A DNA stretch of 8,527 nt from Verrucomicrobiaceae bacterium (GTDB lineage Bacteria; Verrucomicrobiota; Verrucomicrobiae; Verrucomicrobiales; Akkermansiaceae). The notes beneath the pieces were generated by a model. It searched no databases. It was given only the letters and a program-made list of their open reading frames with translations, and was not told the origin of the DNA. Of this stretch, positions 1 through 7,305 are shown piece after piece. Made by a program: the position numbers and the translations under genes. Within the stretch, counting starts at the first letter, position 1, and each line of letters begins with the position of its first letter. The DNA is taken from positions 1-8,527 of the forward strand of contig CANBTO010000198.1 in the NCBI GenBank assembly GCA_947372405.1. Reading direction: 5' to 3'.

Positions 1-3000
1 GATACTGCAGCGCGAACCAGCGGCGGCTACCCGCGCGGCGATTTCATCACCGAGTCCCGTCTCGTCCGCGAAAATGACCCAGGACGCTTCGACCGGCGAA
101 TCAGGGGCGGGAGTTTCGGCCACGGCTTGGCCATCTTTGCGGCCGAGCAGACCGATCTGTCCCTCGCCTTCCGGACTTTGGAGACCGGGCATCGAAAGGG
201 TTTCGGCAAAGCCGGCTTGCTTCATTGCGGATTCCCACTGGGCGCGCTGCATCAACGGTTGATCCGGCCGTAAATCGCGGTCGGTGAGATGCCACCAGCC
301 TTGAGTCAGGCCGAAAACCGACTCGGTCCAGAGTTGCGGCGTGGCAACGTCCATGAACATCAGCGTGCCGCCCGGGACTAACAGGTCGTGGAGCATTCCC
401 AGTGTGGACCGGACGTCGGCCACGGCGTGCATCACGTTGGTGCCGACAATGAAATCATAAGTTCCGGGCTCGAAGTCCAGATCGGCTGTGGTTTTTTCGA
501 GGTCCAGCACCTTGTATTCCACCTCGGGGAAGCACGCGAGTTTCTGGCTGGCAGCGGAGAAGAATCCGGCTGAAACATCGGTGAAGGTATAACTGTGGTT
601 GCCTCGATCCAGCAGTGGCAGGACTTGCGCGGCCAGGCCGCCGGTGCCGGCACCCACTTCAAGAATCCTCAGTCCGCGGCCCTCGGGCAGGTTGCGCGCG
701 GCTTCCTGCACCGCGCAGCCGATGCTGGCCATCCAGTGGCTGGAGACAAGTCCGTCGCCGTAGAAGTGATCCAGCAAATCCGCGTTAGTCCCGCCGAAGA
801 GCACTTGCACGGCGTCCTTCTCGCCTCGGATGATCGCGCCGAATTCCCCGCACGTGGAGGCGCAGAGCAGCGCTTCCGGCAGATGCCCGGGATGCTTGGT
901 GAGGAAATCACGAAGGTTTTCCTGAGCCGCATCCGCCAGCGTGGCGAAGGCCGCCGTCGGGATGTAGCCGTCGCCGCTGGCCGTGAGCAGGCCGCGCTTG
1001 GCGAGTTTGTCCATCAGGCGACCGAAAACGGTAAGCATCGGTTTGGCGACGCCAAGCGAGTCTGCGGAAAACCCACCGCAGACGCCCATTTCACGAAGTC
1101 CGCTGGCGATGAGTGCGGCGGCCAAAGCGTCCTCCGAGGCCATCATCGATTCGAGTTCGTCACGACCACGCAGCGTGATGATTTCATCCAGCGCCTTGCT
1201 TGCGACGTCACGGATTTGAGCCAACGGGATCGGTTGCCGCGGCGATGGAACGACAGTCGGCCCGGTGCGTTCCCAATCGACATGGTAAACCAAATCGCGG
1301 CTGCCACCCGAGGCCCCGGCGCGGCGCACGGCGGACATGCTGACCGCGCGGAAGCCATCCACCAAAACACACGGACGGCCGGATTCATCATAAAGACCGA
1401 TGCGGCCTTCAATCAATTCCTCGTTGAAATGAAGGACTTTGGCACGGACTTGAGTCGATGCCCCCGGTGCGCGAAGGAACAATATCCTCGCGAAACGCAC
1501 CGGCAGTTTCATCTTCGCCTTGCGGTCCTCGACCGTTTTGGCTCCTGCGGAAAACACCTGCAAGGCACCATCGAGCAGGACCGGATGCAGCGCGTATTCC
1601 GAGGCTCGGGACGCGATGGCTTCAGACAATGAAACCCGGCCCGCCGATTTGCCGGCACCTGCGGCAAGCTCGCGGATCGGCTTGAACTCGTCGCCGTAGC
1701 GAAGGCCGAGATCGCTCATGTGACCGTAAAACGCGCCGACGCCTTCCGATTCCAGATCGGCGTCCGGCGCTTCGAGCGTTGAATTCCCGAAGGATGATTC
1801 CGTCCGTTCGCTGCGCATCGAGCCAACGACATGCACCGACCACGAAGTGGCCTGGTCGAACTTGCTCTGGATCGTGAACGTGCGCTCGGCTGGCTCGTAG
1901 GTGAGTTCCATCATCATCGCCGAAGCGGGCTCCGGCAGGATCAGCGGGCGGCGGATCTCAAAATCCTCGATCGCGAACGAACGTCCTTCGAACAACTGCA
2001 ATCCGGCTTCCAGCGCCATTTCCACAAAGGCCGCGGCAGGAAAAATGATGTGCGTGTCCACCTTGTGATCCTTGAGGAAAGCCACGTGGCGGCTGTCGAG
2101 ACGAGTCGTCCACGTCGGGGTGGCGCGTGGATGGCGGGAGTCGAGCAAGCCCTGGCCACCTGACGCAAGACGGGCATCGCGAAGTTCGCCGCACTCGTGC
2201 CACCAGCGGGACTTGTCCCACGGATAGGCGGGCAACGTGAGCAACTCGCGTGAAGGCGTCATCGCGGAAAAATCGAGAACCACTCCCCCCCTGTGCAGCT
2301 CCATGGCGGCTTCCAGGAAAGAATCATGCTCTCGCTCGCGGCGGGTGGATGCCGTCACCTGGCCCTTGTGACCATGCACCGCGAGACATTCCGTGATCGA
2401 CATTGACAGCGCCGGGTGCGCGCCGATTTCCAACCAGATGTCGACCCCGAAATCCGTTAGCGAATCGATCGCTTTCACAAATTGGACCGACTGCCGGATG
2501 CCTCTGCCCCAGTGCGCGGCGACGCAGTCTTTACCGGCGCAACGTTCACCAGTCACGGTGCTAAAGAACGGCAGCGTCTCCGCCTGCGGTGAAATATCGG
2601 CCAGATCCTTGTTCAGGCGATCCGCAGCCGGTTGCATCATCGCATGGTGATATGGATGGTCCACCCGTACGAAGCGGGCGAAGACATTCTGCGGCTCAAG
2701 CTCGGCGTGAATGGCCTCTAACGAAGATTTAACCCCGGCCAAAGTCAACGAGCGCGGGCCGTTGAAAGCCGCGATGCTCACAGTCGTGTCGTGGCGGGCG
2801 ATCAACGCCAGCGCTTCTTCTTCCGATAGACTGACCGCCAGCATCGTGCCTTCGCCACGGGCGCATTCATGCATGAAACGGGCGCGCAGCACGATTACCC
2901 GCGCCGCCTCCTCCAATGTGAGAATTCCCGCGACATATGCCGCCGCAACCTCGCCGACGCTGTGGCCGACGACGGCGCATGGTTCCACGCCGACCGATTT

Positions 3001-4911
3001 CCACAGCGCAACCAAGGCGAGTTGCATTGCGAAAATCGCCGGCTGGGCGATCTCGGTTTGCTGCATCCGGGAATCCGCCTCGTCGCGGCCCAGTTCCTCA
3101 AGCAGTGAGAAATCCGCGTAAGGACGCATCGCTGTTTCGCAAGCTTCCATCACCTCGCGGAAGACCGGCTCGTTGCGCATCAACTCACGGCCCATCCCCC
3201 ACCACTGCGGACCTTGGCCGCTCATGACGAAACCGATGCGCGGCGCGAATTCCGGACGCGGTGTGAACGATGCGCGCCCCTTGCCAACCGTCGAGTCAGC
3301 AGCGAACTCGCGGAGCTCTTCGGTCAGCTCGGTGGACGAACTGGCGACCACTGTCAGGCGATACGTGTGGTGGTTGCGGCGTGCGCCGAGCGTGTAGGTC
3401 AGTTTCGGCAGGACAGGAGATGTTCCATTTCCCAGTTCATGCGCCTCGATCCAGTCACCCAGACGCGCGGCGGTGGCTTTCAGCGCGTCCTCGGAACGCG
3501 CGGAAATCACCAGCGGCCACGAGCGGTTCGTCGGGAAATTCGCTGCTGGTTTGTGAGCAACGGATGGAGGCTCGGTCAGAATGACGTGAGCGTTCGCTCC
3601 TCCGAAACCGAACGAGTTCACTCCTGCAATGCGGCGTGCGCCGTTGTCGGGAAATGCTTCGAGCGTCGTAGGAACGCGCAATTTCAAGCCCTCCATGTCG
3701 ATGTGCGGGCTCGGGTTTTCGAAATGGAGGCTGGGGGGAATCTGGCCACGCTTGAGCACGAGCATCCCCTTGATCAGACCGACGATGCCGGCAGCGGTTT
3801 CCAAGTGGCCGAGGTTGGTTTTCACCGAGCCAATCGGCAGCGGAGAATCCCGTTCGCCGCAGAGCGCTTCCGCCAGCGCGATCGCCTCGATGGGATCGCC
3901 CACCGCAGTGCCGGTGCCGTGGGCTTCCACGAAGCCGACTTCCGACGGCTGAATTCCAGCGTCGGCACAAGCGTCGCGCACCAATCGGGCTTGCGCCTCG
4001 GTGCTGGGGAGGGAAATCCCGTTGGTGTGCCCGTCCTGGTTTAGAGCCGAGCCGAGGATCACGCCATGGATCGAATCTCCGTCCGCGATGGCTTGGAAAA
4101 GGGGTTTCAGGAGCACCATGCCCGCACCTTCGCCACGGACAAAGCCATTGGCCTCGGCGGCGAAGGCCTTGCATTTACCGTCCGGCGAGAGCATGCCCGC
4201 CTGGGAAAAACCGATGAAGCCGTCCGGAGTGATGATCACCGTCACGCCACCAGCCATCGCCATTTTGCAACGCCCGGCACGCAACGATTCGCATGCAAGA
4301 TGCACCGCAGTCAGCGCGGATGAACAGGCTGTGTCCATCGACAGGCTCGGACCGCTGAGATTGAAGCAATAGGAAATCCGGTTGGCAGCGATGCTGTGCG
4401 CGCTTCCCGTCGGCGAGTGCGAGCTGATGCCCTTGCGGTCCATGCTGCCACCCTGGATGTTTTGATAATCGTTATGGGAAACCCCCATGAACACGCCGAT
4501 GTCCGTGCCATTTACAAAGTCCAACACCAGCCCCGCGTCCTCGATCGCCTCCCAAGCGGTCTCCAGAAGGAGCCGCTGCTGTGGATCGATGTAAGGAGCC
4601 TCGCGCGGTGAAATTCCAAAAAACTGCGGGTCGAATTGATCGATTTGATCGAGGAAACCGCCTCGCTTCGCGATCGACTTGCCAGCCACACCATGCTCCG
4701 CGTCGTAAAAGCGTTCCACGTTCCATCGGTCGGCGGGCACTTCGGACACCGCGTCGCGGCCCTCGGCCAGCAGTTTCCAGAATGATTCGGCATCATGGAC
4801 GCCACCGGGAAAGCGGCAACCAATCCCGATAATAGCGATGTCCTCCCTGCCGGTTTCTCTTGGTTTTAAGTCTGAAGATGCTGAGGGCAAGCGGGACGGA
4901 AGGACGGACAT
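1..4911 (-). CDS. Modular type I polyketide synthase, KS-AT-DH-cMT..., 3' end beyond the window
   Basis: This megasynthase extends and modifies an acyl chain; 1637 N-terminal residues are visible and the frame is open to the left edge. The ATG at 4911-4909 is set by an in-frame TGA just upstream and lies about 23 residues before the ketosynthase core (EDIAIIGIG). Domains in order: KS (about 24-450) with DTACSS Cys196, EAHGTGT His331 and TNLGHLE His369, a complete decarboxylative-condensation triad; AT (about 558-860) with GQGPQ, GHSVGE Ser651 and HPYH His755, not the methylmalonyl-type YASH; DH (about 915-1190) with His949 and the LLDGALQ pair Asp1114/Gln1118, although the HxxxGxxxxP motif has Thr for Gly; SAM-dependent C-methyltransferase (about 1240-1565) with EVGAGTGG at 1418-1425, Asp1445, NVMHA His1495 and a GWW segment near 1538. 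From about 1606 (WVIFADETGLG) the fold typical of a ketoreductase structural subdomain begins. No loading domain, ACP, KR or ER lies in the window. Together the domains predict an alpha-methylated, at least partly dehydrated extension unit. Malonyl-CoA use is inferred. Confidence 0.97.
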   Translation of the reverse strand, partial: MSVLPSRLPSASSDLKPRETGREDIAIIGIGCRFPGGVHDAESFWKLLAEGRDAVSEVPADRWNVERFYDAEHGVAGKSIAKRGGFLDQIDQFDPQFFGISPREAPYIDPQQRLLLETAWEAIEDAGLVLDFVNGTDIGVFMGVSHNDYQNIQGGSMDRKGISSHSPTGSAHSIAANRISYCFNLSGPSLSMDTACSSALTAVHLACESLRAGRCKMAMAGGVTVIITPDGFIGFSQAGMLSPDGKCKAFAAEANGFVRGEGAGMVLLKPLFQAIADGDSIHGVILGSALNQDGHTNGISLPSTEAQARLVRDACADAGIQPSEVGFVEAHGTGTAVGDPIEAIALAEALCGERDSPLPIGSVKTNLGHLETAAGIVGLIKGMLVLKRGQIPPSLHFENPSPHIDMEGLKLRVPTTLEAFPDNGARRIAGVNSFGFGGANAHVILTEPPSVAHKPAANFPTNRSWPLVISARSEDALKATAARLGDWIEAHELGNGTSPVLPKLTYTLGARRNHHTYRLTVVASSSTELTEELREFAADSTVGKGRASFTPRPEFAPRIGFVMSGQGPQWWGMGRELMRNEPVFREVMEACETAMRPYADFSLLEELGRDEADSRMQQTEIAQPAIFAMQLALVALWKSVGVEPCAVVGHSVGEVAAAYVAGILTLEEAARVIVLRARFMHECARGEGTMLAVSLSEEEALALIARHDTTVSIAAFNGPRSLTLAGVKSSLEAIHAELEPQNVFARFVRVDHPYHHAMMQPAADRLNKDLADISPQAETLPFFSTVTGERCAGKDCVAAHWGRGIRQSVQFVKAIDSLTDFGVDIWLEIGAHPALSMSITECLAVHGHKGQVTASTRREREHDSFLEAAMELHRGGVVLDFSAMTPSRELLTLPAYPWDKSRWWHECGELRDARLASGGQGLLDSRHPRATPTWTTRLDSRHVAFLKDHKVDTHIIFPAAAFVEMALEAGLQLFEGRSFAIEDFEIRRPLILPEPASAMMMELTYEPAERTFTIQSKFDQATSWSVHVVGSMRSERTESSFGNSTLEAPDADLESEGVGAFYGHMSDLGLRYGDEFKPIRELAAGAGKSAGRVSLSEAIASRASEYALHPVLLDGALQVFSAGAKTVEDRKAKMKLPVRFARILFLRAPGASTQVRAKVLHFNEELIEGRIGLYDESGRPCVLVDGFRAVSMSAVRRAGASGGSRDLVYHVDWERTGPTVVPSPRQPIPLAQIRDVASKALDEIITLRGRDELESMMASEDALAAALIASGLREMGVCGGFSADSLGVAKPMLTVFGRLMDKLAKRGLLTASGDGYIPTAAFATLADAAQENLRDFLTKHPGHLPEALLCASTCGEFGAIIRGEKDAVQVLFGGTNADLLDHFYGDGLVSSHWMASIGCAVQEAARNLPEGRGLRILEVGAGTGGLAAQVLPLLDRGNHSYTFTDVSAGFFSAASQKLACFPEVEYKVLDLEKTTADLDFEPGTYDFIVGTNVMHAVADVRSTLGMLHDLLVPGGTLMFMDVATPQLWTESVFGLTQGWWHLTDRDLRPDQPLMQRAQWESAMKQAGFAETLSMPGLQSPEGEGQIGLLGRKDGQAVAETPAPDSPVEASWVIFADETGLGDEIAARVAAAGSRCSI

Positions 4912-5013
4912 GATCAGGATTCAGATTCGGGTGGAAGGCGAGGGAGGCGATTTACTGGTTTGCTGTGTCGGTTACGAAACCGGGAGCGAATTCGAGCATT
5001 CCGTTGTGCCGAT

Positions 5014-5042
5014 GTTTTCTTCGCTGAAATTGGCGAAGTCAA
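5014..5042 (-). promoter_or_regulatory. Candidate sigma70-type promoter for the PKS gene
   Basis: On the minus strand TTGACT (5042-5037) matches five of six bases of the -35 consensus. After a 17-bp spacer comes GAAAAC (5019-5014), a poor -10 with three of six matches. It would leave a leader of about 100 nt before the PKS ATG. The -35 element and spacing are good and the -10 is weak, so this is only a candidate. Confidence 0.25.
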
Positions 5043-5080
5043 AAACATTTTCAGGAACGTCGGAGTCGATCCAGCTCGAT

Positions 5081-5108
5081 TTGAGCCAAGATTTCCGGCG
5101 TTTGAAAT
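5081..5108 (+). promoter_or_regulatory. Candidate sigma70-type promoter for the amidotransferase gene
   Basis: TTGAGC (5081-5086) and TGAAAT (5103-5108) each match four of six consensus bases and are 16 bp apart. Transcription from here would give a leader of about 110 nt that includes the 5177-5192 palindrome. Matches this good arise by chance fairly often. Confidence 0.2.
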
Positions 5109-5176
5109 GATCCCCGCAACGTCGTTGTGATCGGGAAGCATTCCTTCGAGTTCCAGCGATCGGGCGCAGCGGAATG

Positions 5177-5192
5177 AATCGAGATCGCGATT
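5177..5192. promoter_or_regulatory. 16-bp near-palindrome, possible operator
   Basis: AATCGAGATCGCGATT equals its own reverse complement at 14 of 16 positions; only one symmetrical pair (positions 6 and 11) fails. It ends about 35 bp before the amidotransferase start codon, where a dimeric helix-turn-helix repressor could act on that gene and possibly on the divergent PKS. No regulator gene is visible in the window, so the role is inferred from symmetry and position alone. Confidence 0.3.
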
Positions 5193-5226
5193 GCCAAACC
5201 GGTAGTCCGAACTAGTTAAAGAAGGC

Positions 5227-7188
5227 ATGTGCGGAATCGCAGGAGTGATGGACTTGGCGGGAAGGCGCGCGGTGCCGGCGGGAGTGGTGGAGCGAATGGC
5301 CAAGGCATTGATCCACCGCGGGCCTGATGAGGAGGGGTTTCTGCGGGTGCCCGGACTCTCGATGGCCTCACGGCGGCTAAGCATCGTGGGACTGGCGGAT
5401 GGCCAGCAGCCGATGTCCAACGAGGATGGAAGCGTGCAGGTGGTTTTCAACGGCGAACTGTTCGACCACATCGAAAAACGCGCGGAGTTGACGGCACGGG
5501 GACACCGTCTGCACACGCACTGCGACACCGAGATCATTCCGCACCTCTGGGAGGAGAGCCGCGAGGGTATGTTCGAGCGCTTGCGAGGGCAGTTCGCGAT
5601 CGCGCTGTATGATGTGAAGCGACACGTGTTGACACTTGGACGGGACCGGTTCGGGATCAGCCCGCTGTATTGGACGAAACAGGGCGATTGGCTGCTCTTT
5701 GCCTCGGAAATCAAAGGCCTGCTCGCCTCCGGAATGGTGGCGGCGAAGGCGGACAGGCGCGGGATTGACCAGATTTTCACCTTCGCTGCCATGCCCGGAC
5801 CGGTGACTTGCTTCGAAGGCGTGCAGCTTCTGACGCCCGGCCACTACCTTCAGATCAGCCCGTGCAATGAAGGCACGCCTGAGCCGCTGGTCAGCAAGCA
5901 CGCTTATTGGCGCATGGATTTCCCTAACGAAGGCGATGAAAACCCCGAGACCGATCCGGTGAAGCTGGCGGACGAATTCGAGCAGATCCTCCTCGATGCG
6001 GTGGCCCGCCGCCTCCGGGCGGACGTGCCGGTCGGGGCCTATCTATCAGGCGGCCTCGACTCCAGCATGATCGTGGCGATGGCGTGCAAACTCAAAGGCC
6101 CGGCGATCAATACCTATACCGTTCGCGTCGATGACCCCTCGCTCGACGAACTGAGCGGCGCGAACCAGTCCGCGAAACACATCGGAACGAAGCCGCCGAT
6201 CGTGCAGGATTTCCGCGCGAGCGATGCGCTGGAAATGTATCCGCAGTTGATCCAGGCGGCTGAGTCGCCGGTTGTGGATACGTCCTGCGCGGCCTTGTTA
6301 AAGCTCGCGGGTCGGGTCCACGCGAATGGTCAGAAAGTCGTCCTAACAGGTGAAGGGGCTGATGAATGGCTGGCTGGATACCCGTGGTATAAGATTGCGA
6401 AAATCATGGCCGCGCTGGACATGATTCCCGGGCTGCGACTCAGCGATGCCGCAAGGCGCGGCTATCTTCGAGCGAGCGGAACCCGCCAGTATCCGGCGGA
6501 TTTCAGGCGCCAACTGGAGAAAACCGTGGGGGGGCCGAACGCTTGGATCGACTCCTACGGCGTGTTGGCGCTTTCAAAACTCAGGCTATATGCTGAACCG
6601 ATGCGCGAGGTGCTGATGAACACAAATCCATGGGGCGACCTCGGCATGGATGTGAAACGCGCGAAGCATTGGCATCCGCTCAACCGAAGCCTGTGGGTGG
6701 GTGCGCGAGTGACGCTGGCCGGGCATCTGCTCCAGGGAAAAGGTGACCGCGTAGCCATGCATTCCTCGGTCGAAGCGCGCTATCCGTTTCTCGACGAAGC
6801 GGTGTTTGATTTCACTTCGAAACTCCACCCGCGGTGGAAGTTACGGGGATTTCGGGACAAGCACCTGCTCCGTCTCGTGGCTGAACGCTGGCTGCCGAAG
6901 GAAATAGCGCGTCGTCACAAGGTGATCTTCCGCGCCCCGCTCGACAGCTTCCATCTCGATCCCGCACCGGCATTCATCAAACAGCTTCTCAGCGAGGAAT
7001 CCCTCCGCCGTACGGGCTACTTCGACGTGGCGGAGGTGAGGCACTGGGTCCAGGCTTACAAGCAGATGCGCGTCGGATCCATACCTCGCTTGTCCATGGA
7101 AATGGGACTTGCAGCCGTAGTCGCCACCCAGCTCTGGCACCAAACTTTCATCGACGGCTCACTCGCCGACCTGCCGATGTGGCAGTAG
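5227..7188 (+). CDS. asnB: Asparagine synthetase-family, glutamine-hydrolysing amidotransferase
   Basis: This 653-residue cytoplasmic enzyme should hydrolyse glutamine in an N-terminal class II glutaminase domain (about 2-210) and pass the ammonia to a C-terminal domain (about 245-640) that activates a carboxylate with ATP and amidates it. The start is fixed by MCGIAG, because Cys2 becomes the N-terminal nucleophile after Met removal. Other glutaminase residues visible are Arg50 (SRRLSI, Ser where E. coli AsnB has His), Asn75-Gly76-Glu77 and Asp100 in CDTE. The synthetase domain has the PP-loop SGGLDSS (274-280), GEGADE (375-380) and GKGDRVAM...RYPFLD (504-523). It is about 100 residues longer than E. 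coli AsnB (554) and nearer the 600-650-residue class common outside enterobacteria. GAAGG (5221-5225) sits only one base from the ATG, so the ribosome-binding site is badly spaced. Divergence from a PKS suggests a biosynthetic rather than housekeeping role, perhaps amidating a polyketide starter or product; ordinary asparagine synthesis cannot be excluded. Confidence 0.93.
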   Translation: MCGIAGVMDLAGRRAVPAGVVERMAKALIHRGPDEEGFLRVPGLSMASRRLSIVGLADGQQPMSNEDGSVQVVFNGELFDHIEKRAELTARGHRLHTHCDTEIIPHLWEESREGMFERLRGQFAIALYDVKRHVLTLGRDRFGISPLYWTKQGDWLLFASEIKGLLASGMVAAKADRRGIDQIFTFAAMPGPVTCFEGVQLLTPGHYLQISPCNEGTPEPLVSKHAYWRMDFPNEGDENPETDPVKLADEFEQILLDAVARRLRADVPVGAYLSGGLDSSMIVAMACKLKGPAINTYTVRVDDPSLDELSGANQSAKHIGTKPPIVQDFRASDALEMYPQLIQAAESPVVDTSCAALLKLAGRVHANGQKVVLTGEGADEWLAGYPWYKIAKIMAALDMIPGLRLSDAARRGYLRASGTRQYPADFRRQLEKTVGGPNAWIDSYGVLALSKLRLYAEPMREVLMNTNPWGDLGMDVKRAKHWHPLNRSLWVGARVTLAGHLLQGKGDRVAMHSSVEARYPFLDEAVFDFTSKLHPRWKLRGFRDKHLLRLVAERWLPKEIARRHKVIFRAPLDSFHLDPAPAFIKQLLSEESLRRTGYFDVAEVRHWVQAYKQMRVGSIPRLSMEMGLAAVVATQLWHQTFIDGSLADLPMWQ

Positions 7189-7238
7189 AATCAATAAGCA
7201 GCGTGGACGCTCCTCTCCAAGCCGAAAATGGGAAGAAG

Positions 7239-7305
7239 GACAGAGCCTCCGGCGCTTTCTTTCGCCTCGTGTCGAACTCCATGATGGAAGTGTCAGGGCT
7301 CTATC
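7239..7305 (-). terminator. Possible terminator structure after the TPR gene
   Basis: Directly after the TPR stop codon, the minus-strand RNA can pair GAUAGAGCC (7305-7297) with GGCUCUGUC (7247-7239): nine pairs including one G-U wobble, so it fits this strand better than the plus strand. The enclosed 49 nt contain a further GGCG/CGCC stem (7251-7254 with 7263-7266). A pyrimidine-rich stretch follows (CUUCUUCCCAUUUUC), but there is no clean U tract. The amidotransferase gene converges on this point from the left, and I see no separate terminator for it. Confidence 0.28.

Larger units (their letters stand above)
4912..5226. other. Divergent intergenic control region between the PKS and amidotransferase genes
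   Basis: This 315-bp stretch separates the two start codons and is visibly less GC-rich than the genes on either side. It must hold both promoters unless one lies inside the opposing gene. I see weak sigma70-like candidates in both directions, a 16-bp near-palindrome about 35 bp before the amidotransferase start, a spaced inverted repeat CATTCC/GGAATG (5140-5145 and 5171-5176), and a minus-strand open frame discussed separately. No tRNA, riboswitch or other RNA family was recognised. Confidence 0.8.
4972..5228 (-). pseudogene. Possible small frameshifted gene between the PKS and amidotransferase genes (doubtful)
   Basis: Reading the minus strand from ATG at 5228, the first 39 codons give an acidic, aromatic-containing, protein-like sequence (MPSLTSSDYRFGNRDLDSF...). 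After the G4 run (CCCC at 5112-5115 on the plus strand) the same frame becomes Arg/Ser/Pro-rich and runs on to a TGA at 4914-4916, two bases before the PKS ATG. The +1 alternative frame after that run reads ...KSSWIDSDVPENVFDFANF... and ends at TAA 4974-4972. One extra G would join the two into a single protein of about 85 residues. It could be a decayed gene, a sequencing indel in a homopolymer, or chance. No ribosome-binding site or known family is evident. Its start would overlap the amidotransferase start codon on the other strand, which argues against it. Confidence 0.2.

Noticed and set aside
595..1632. 345-codon plus-strand open frame
   Set aside because: It lies wholly antisense to the DH and methyltransferase part of the PKS, whose motifs are unmistakable. 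Its translation is Arg/Gly/Ala/His-rich with no domain; such antisense frames are common opposite GC-rich genes.
3214..4044. 276-codon plus-strand open frame
   Set aside because: It is antisense to the KS and AT domains, with a composition typical of a shadow frame.
5191..5218. TTGCCA ... TAGTTA as a promoter close to the amidotransferase gene
   Set aside because: The -10 is poor and would leave almost no leader before the ATG at 5227.
4914..5792. 292-codon minus-strand open frame
   Set aside because: Most of it is antisense to the amidotransferase glutaminase domain and is Ser/Arg/Pro-rich. Only the part left of 5228 was kept, as a doubtful small ORF.
7200..7211. AGCGTGGACGCT palindrome as a terminator for the amidotransferase gene
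   Set aside because: The 5-bp arms leave a two-base loop, too small for a stable hairpin, and no T run follows.
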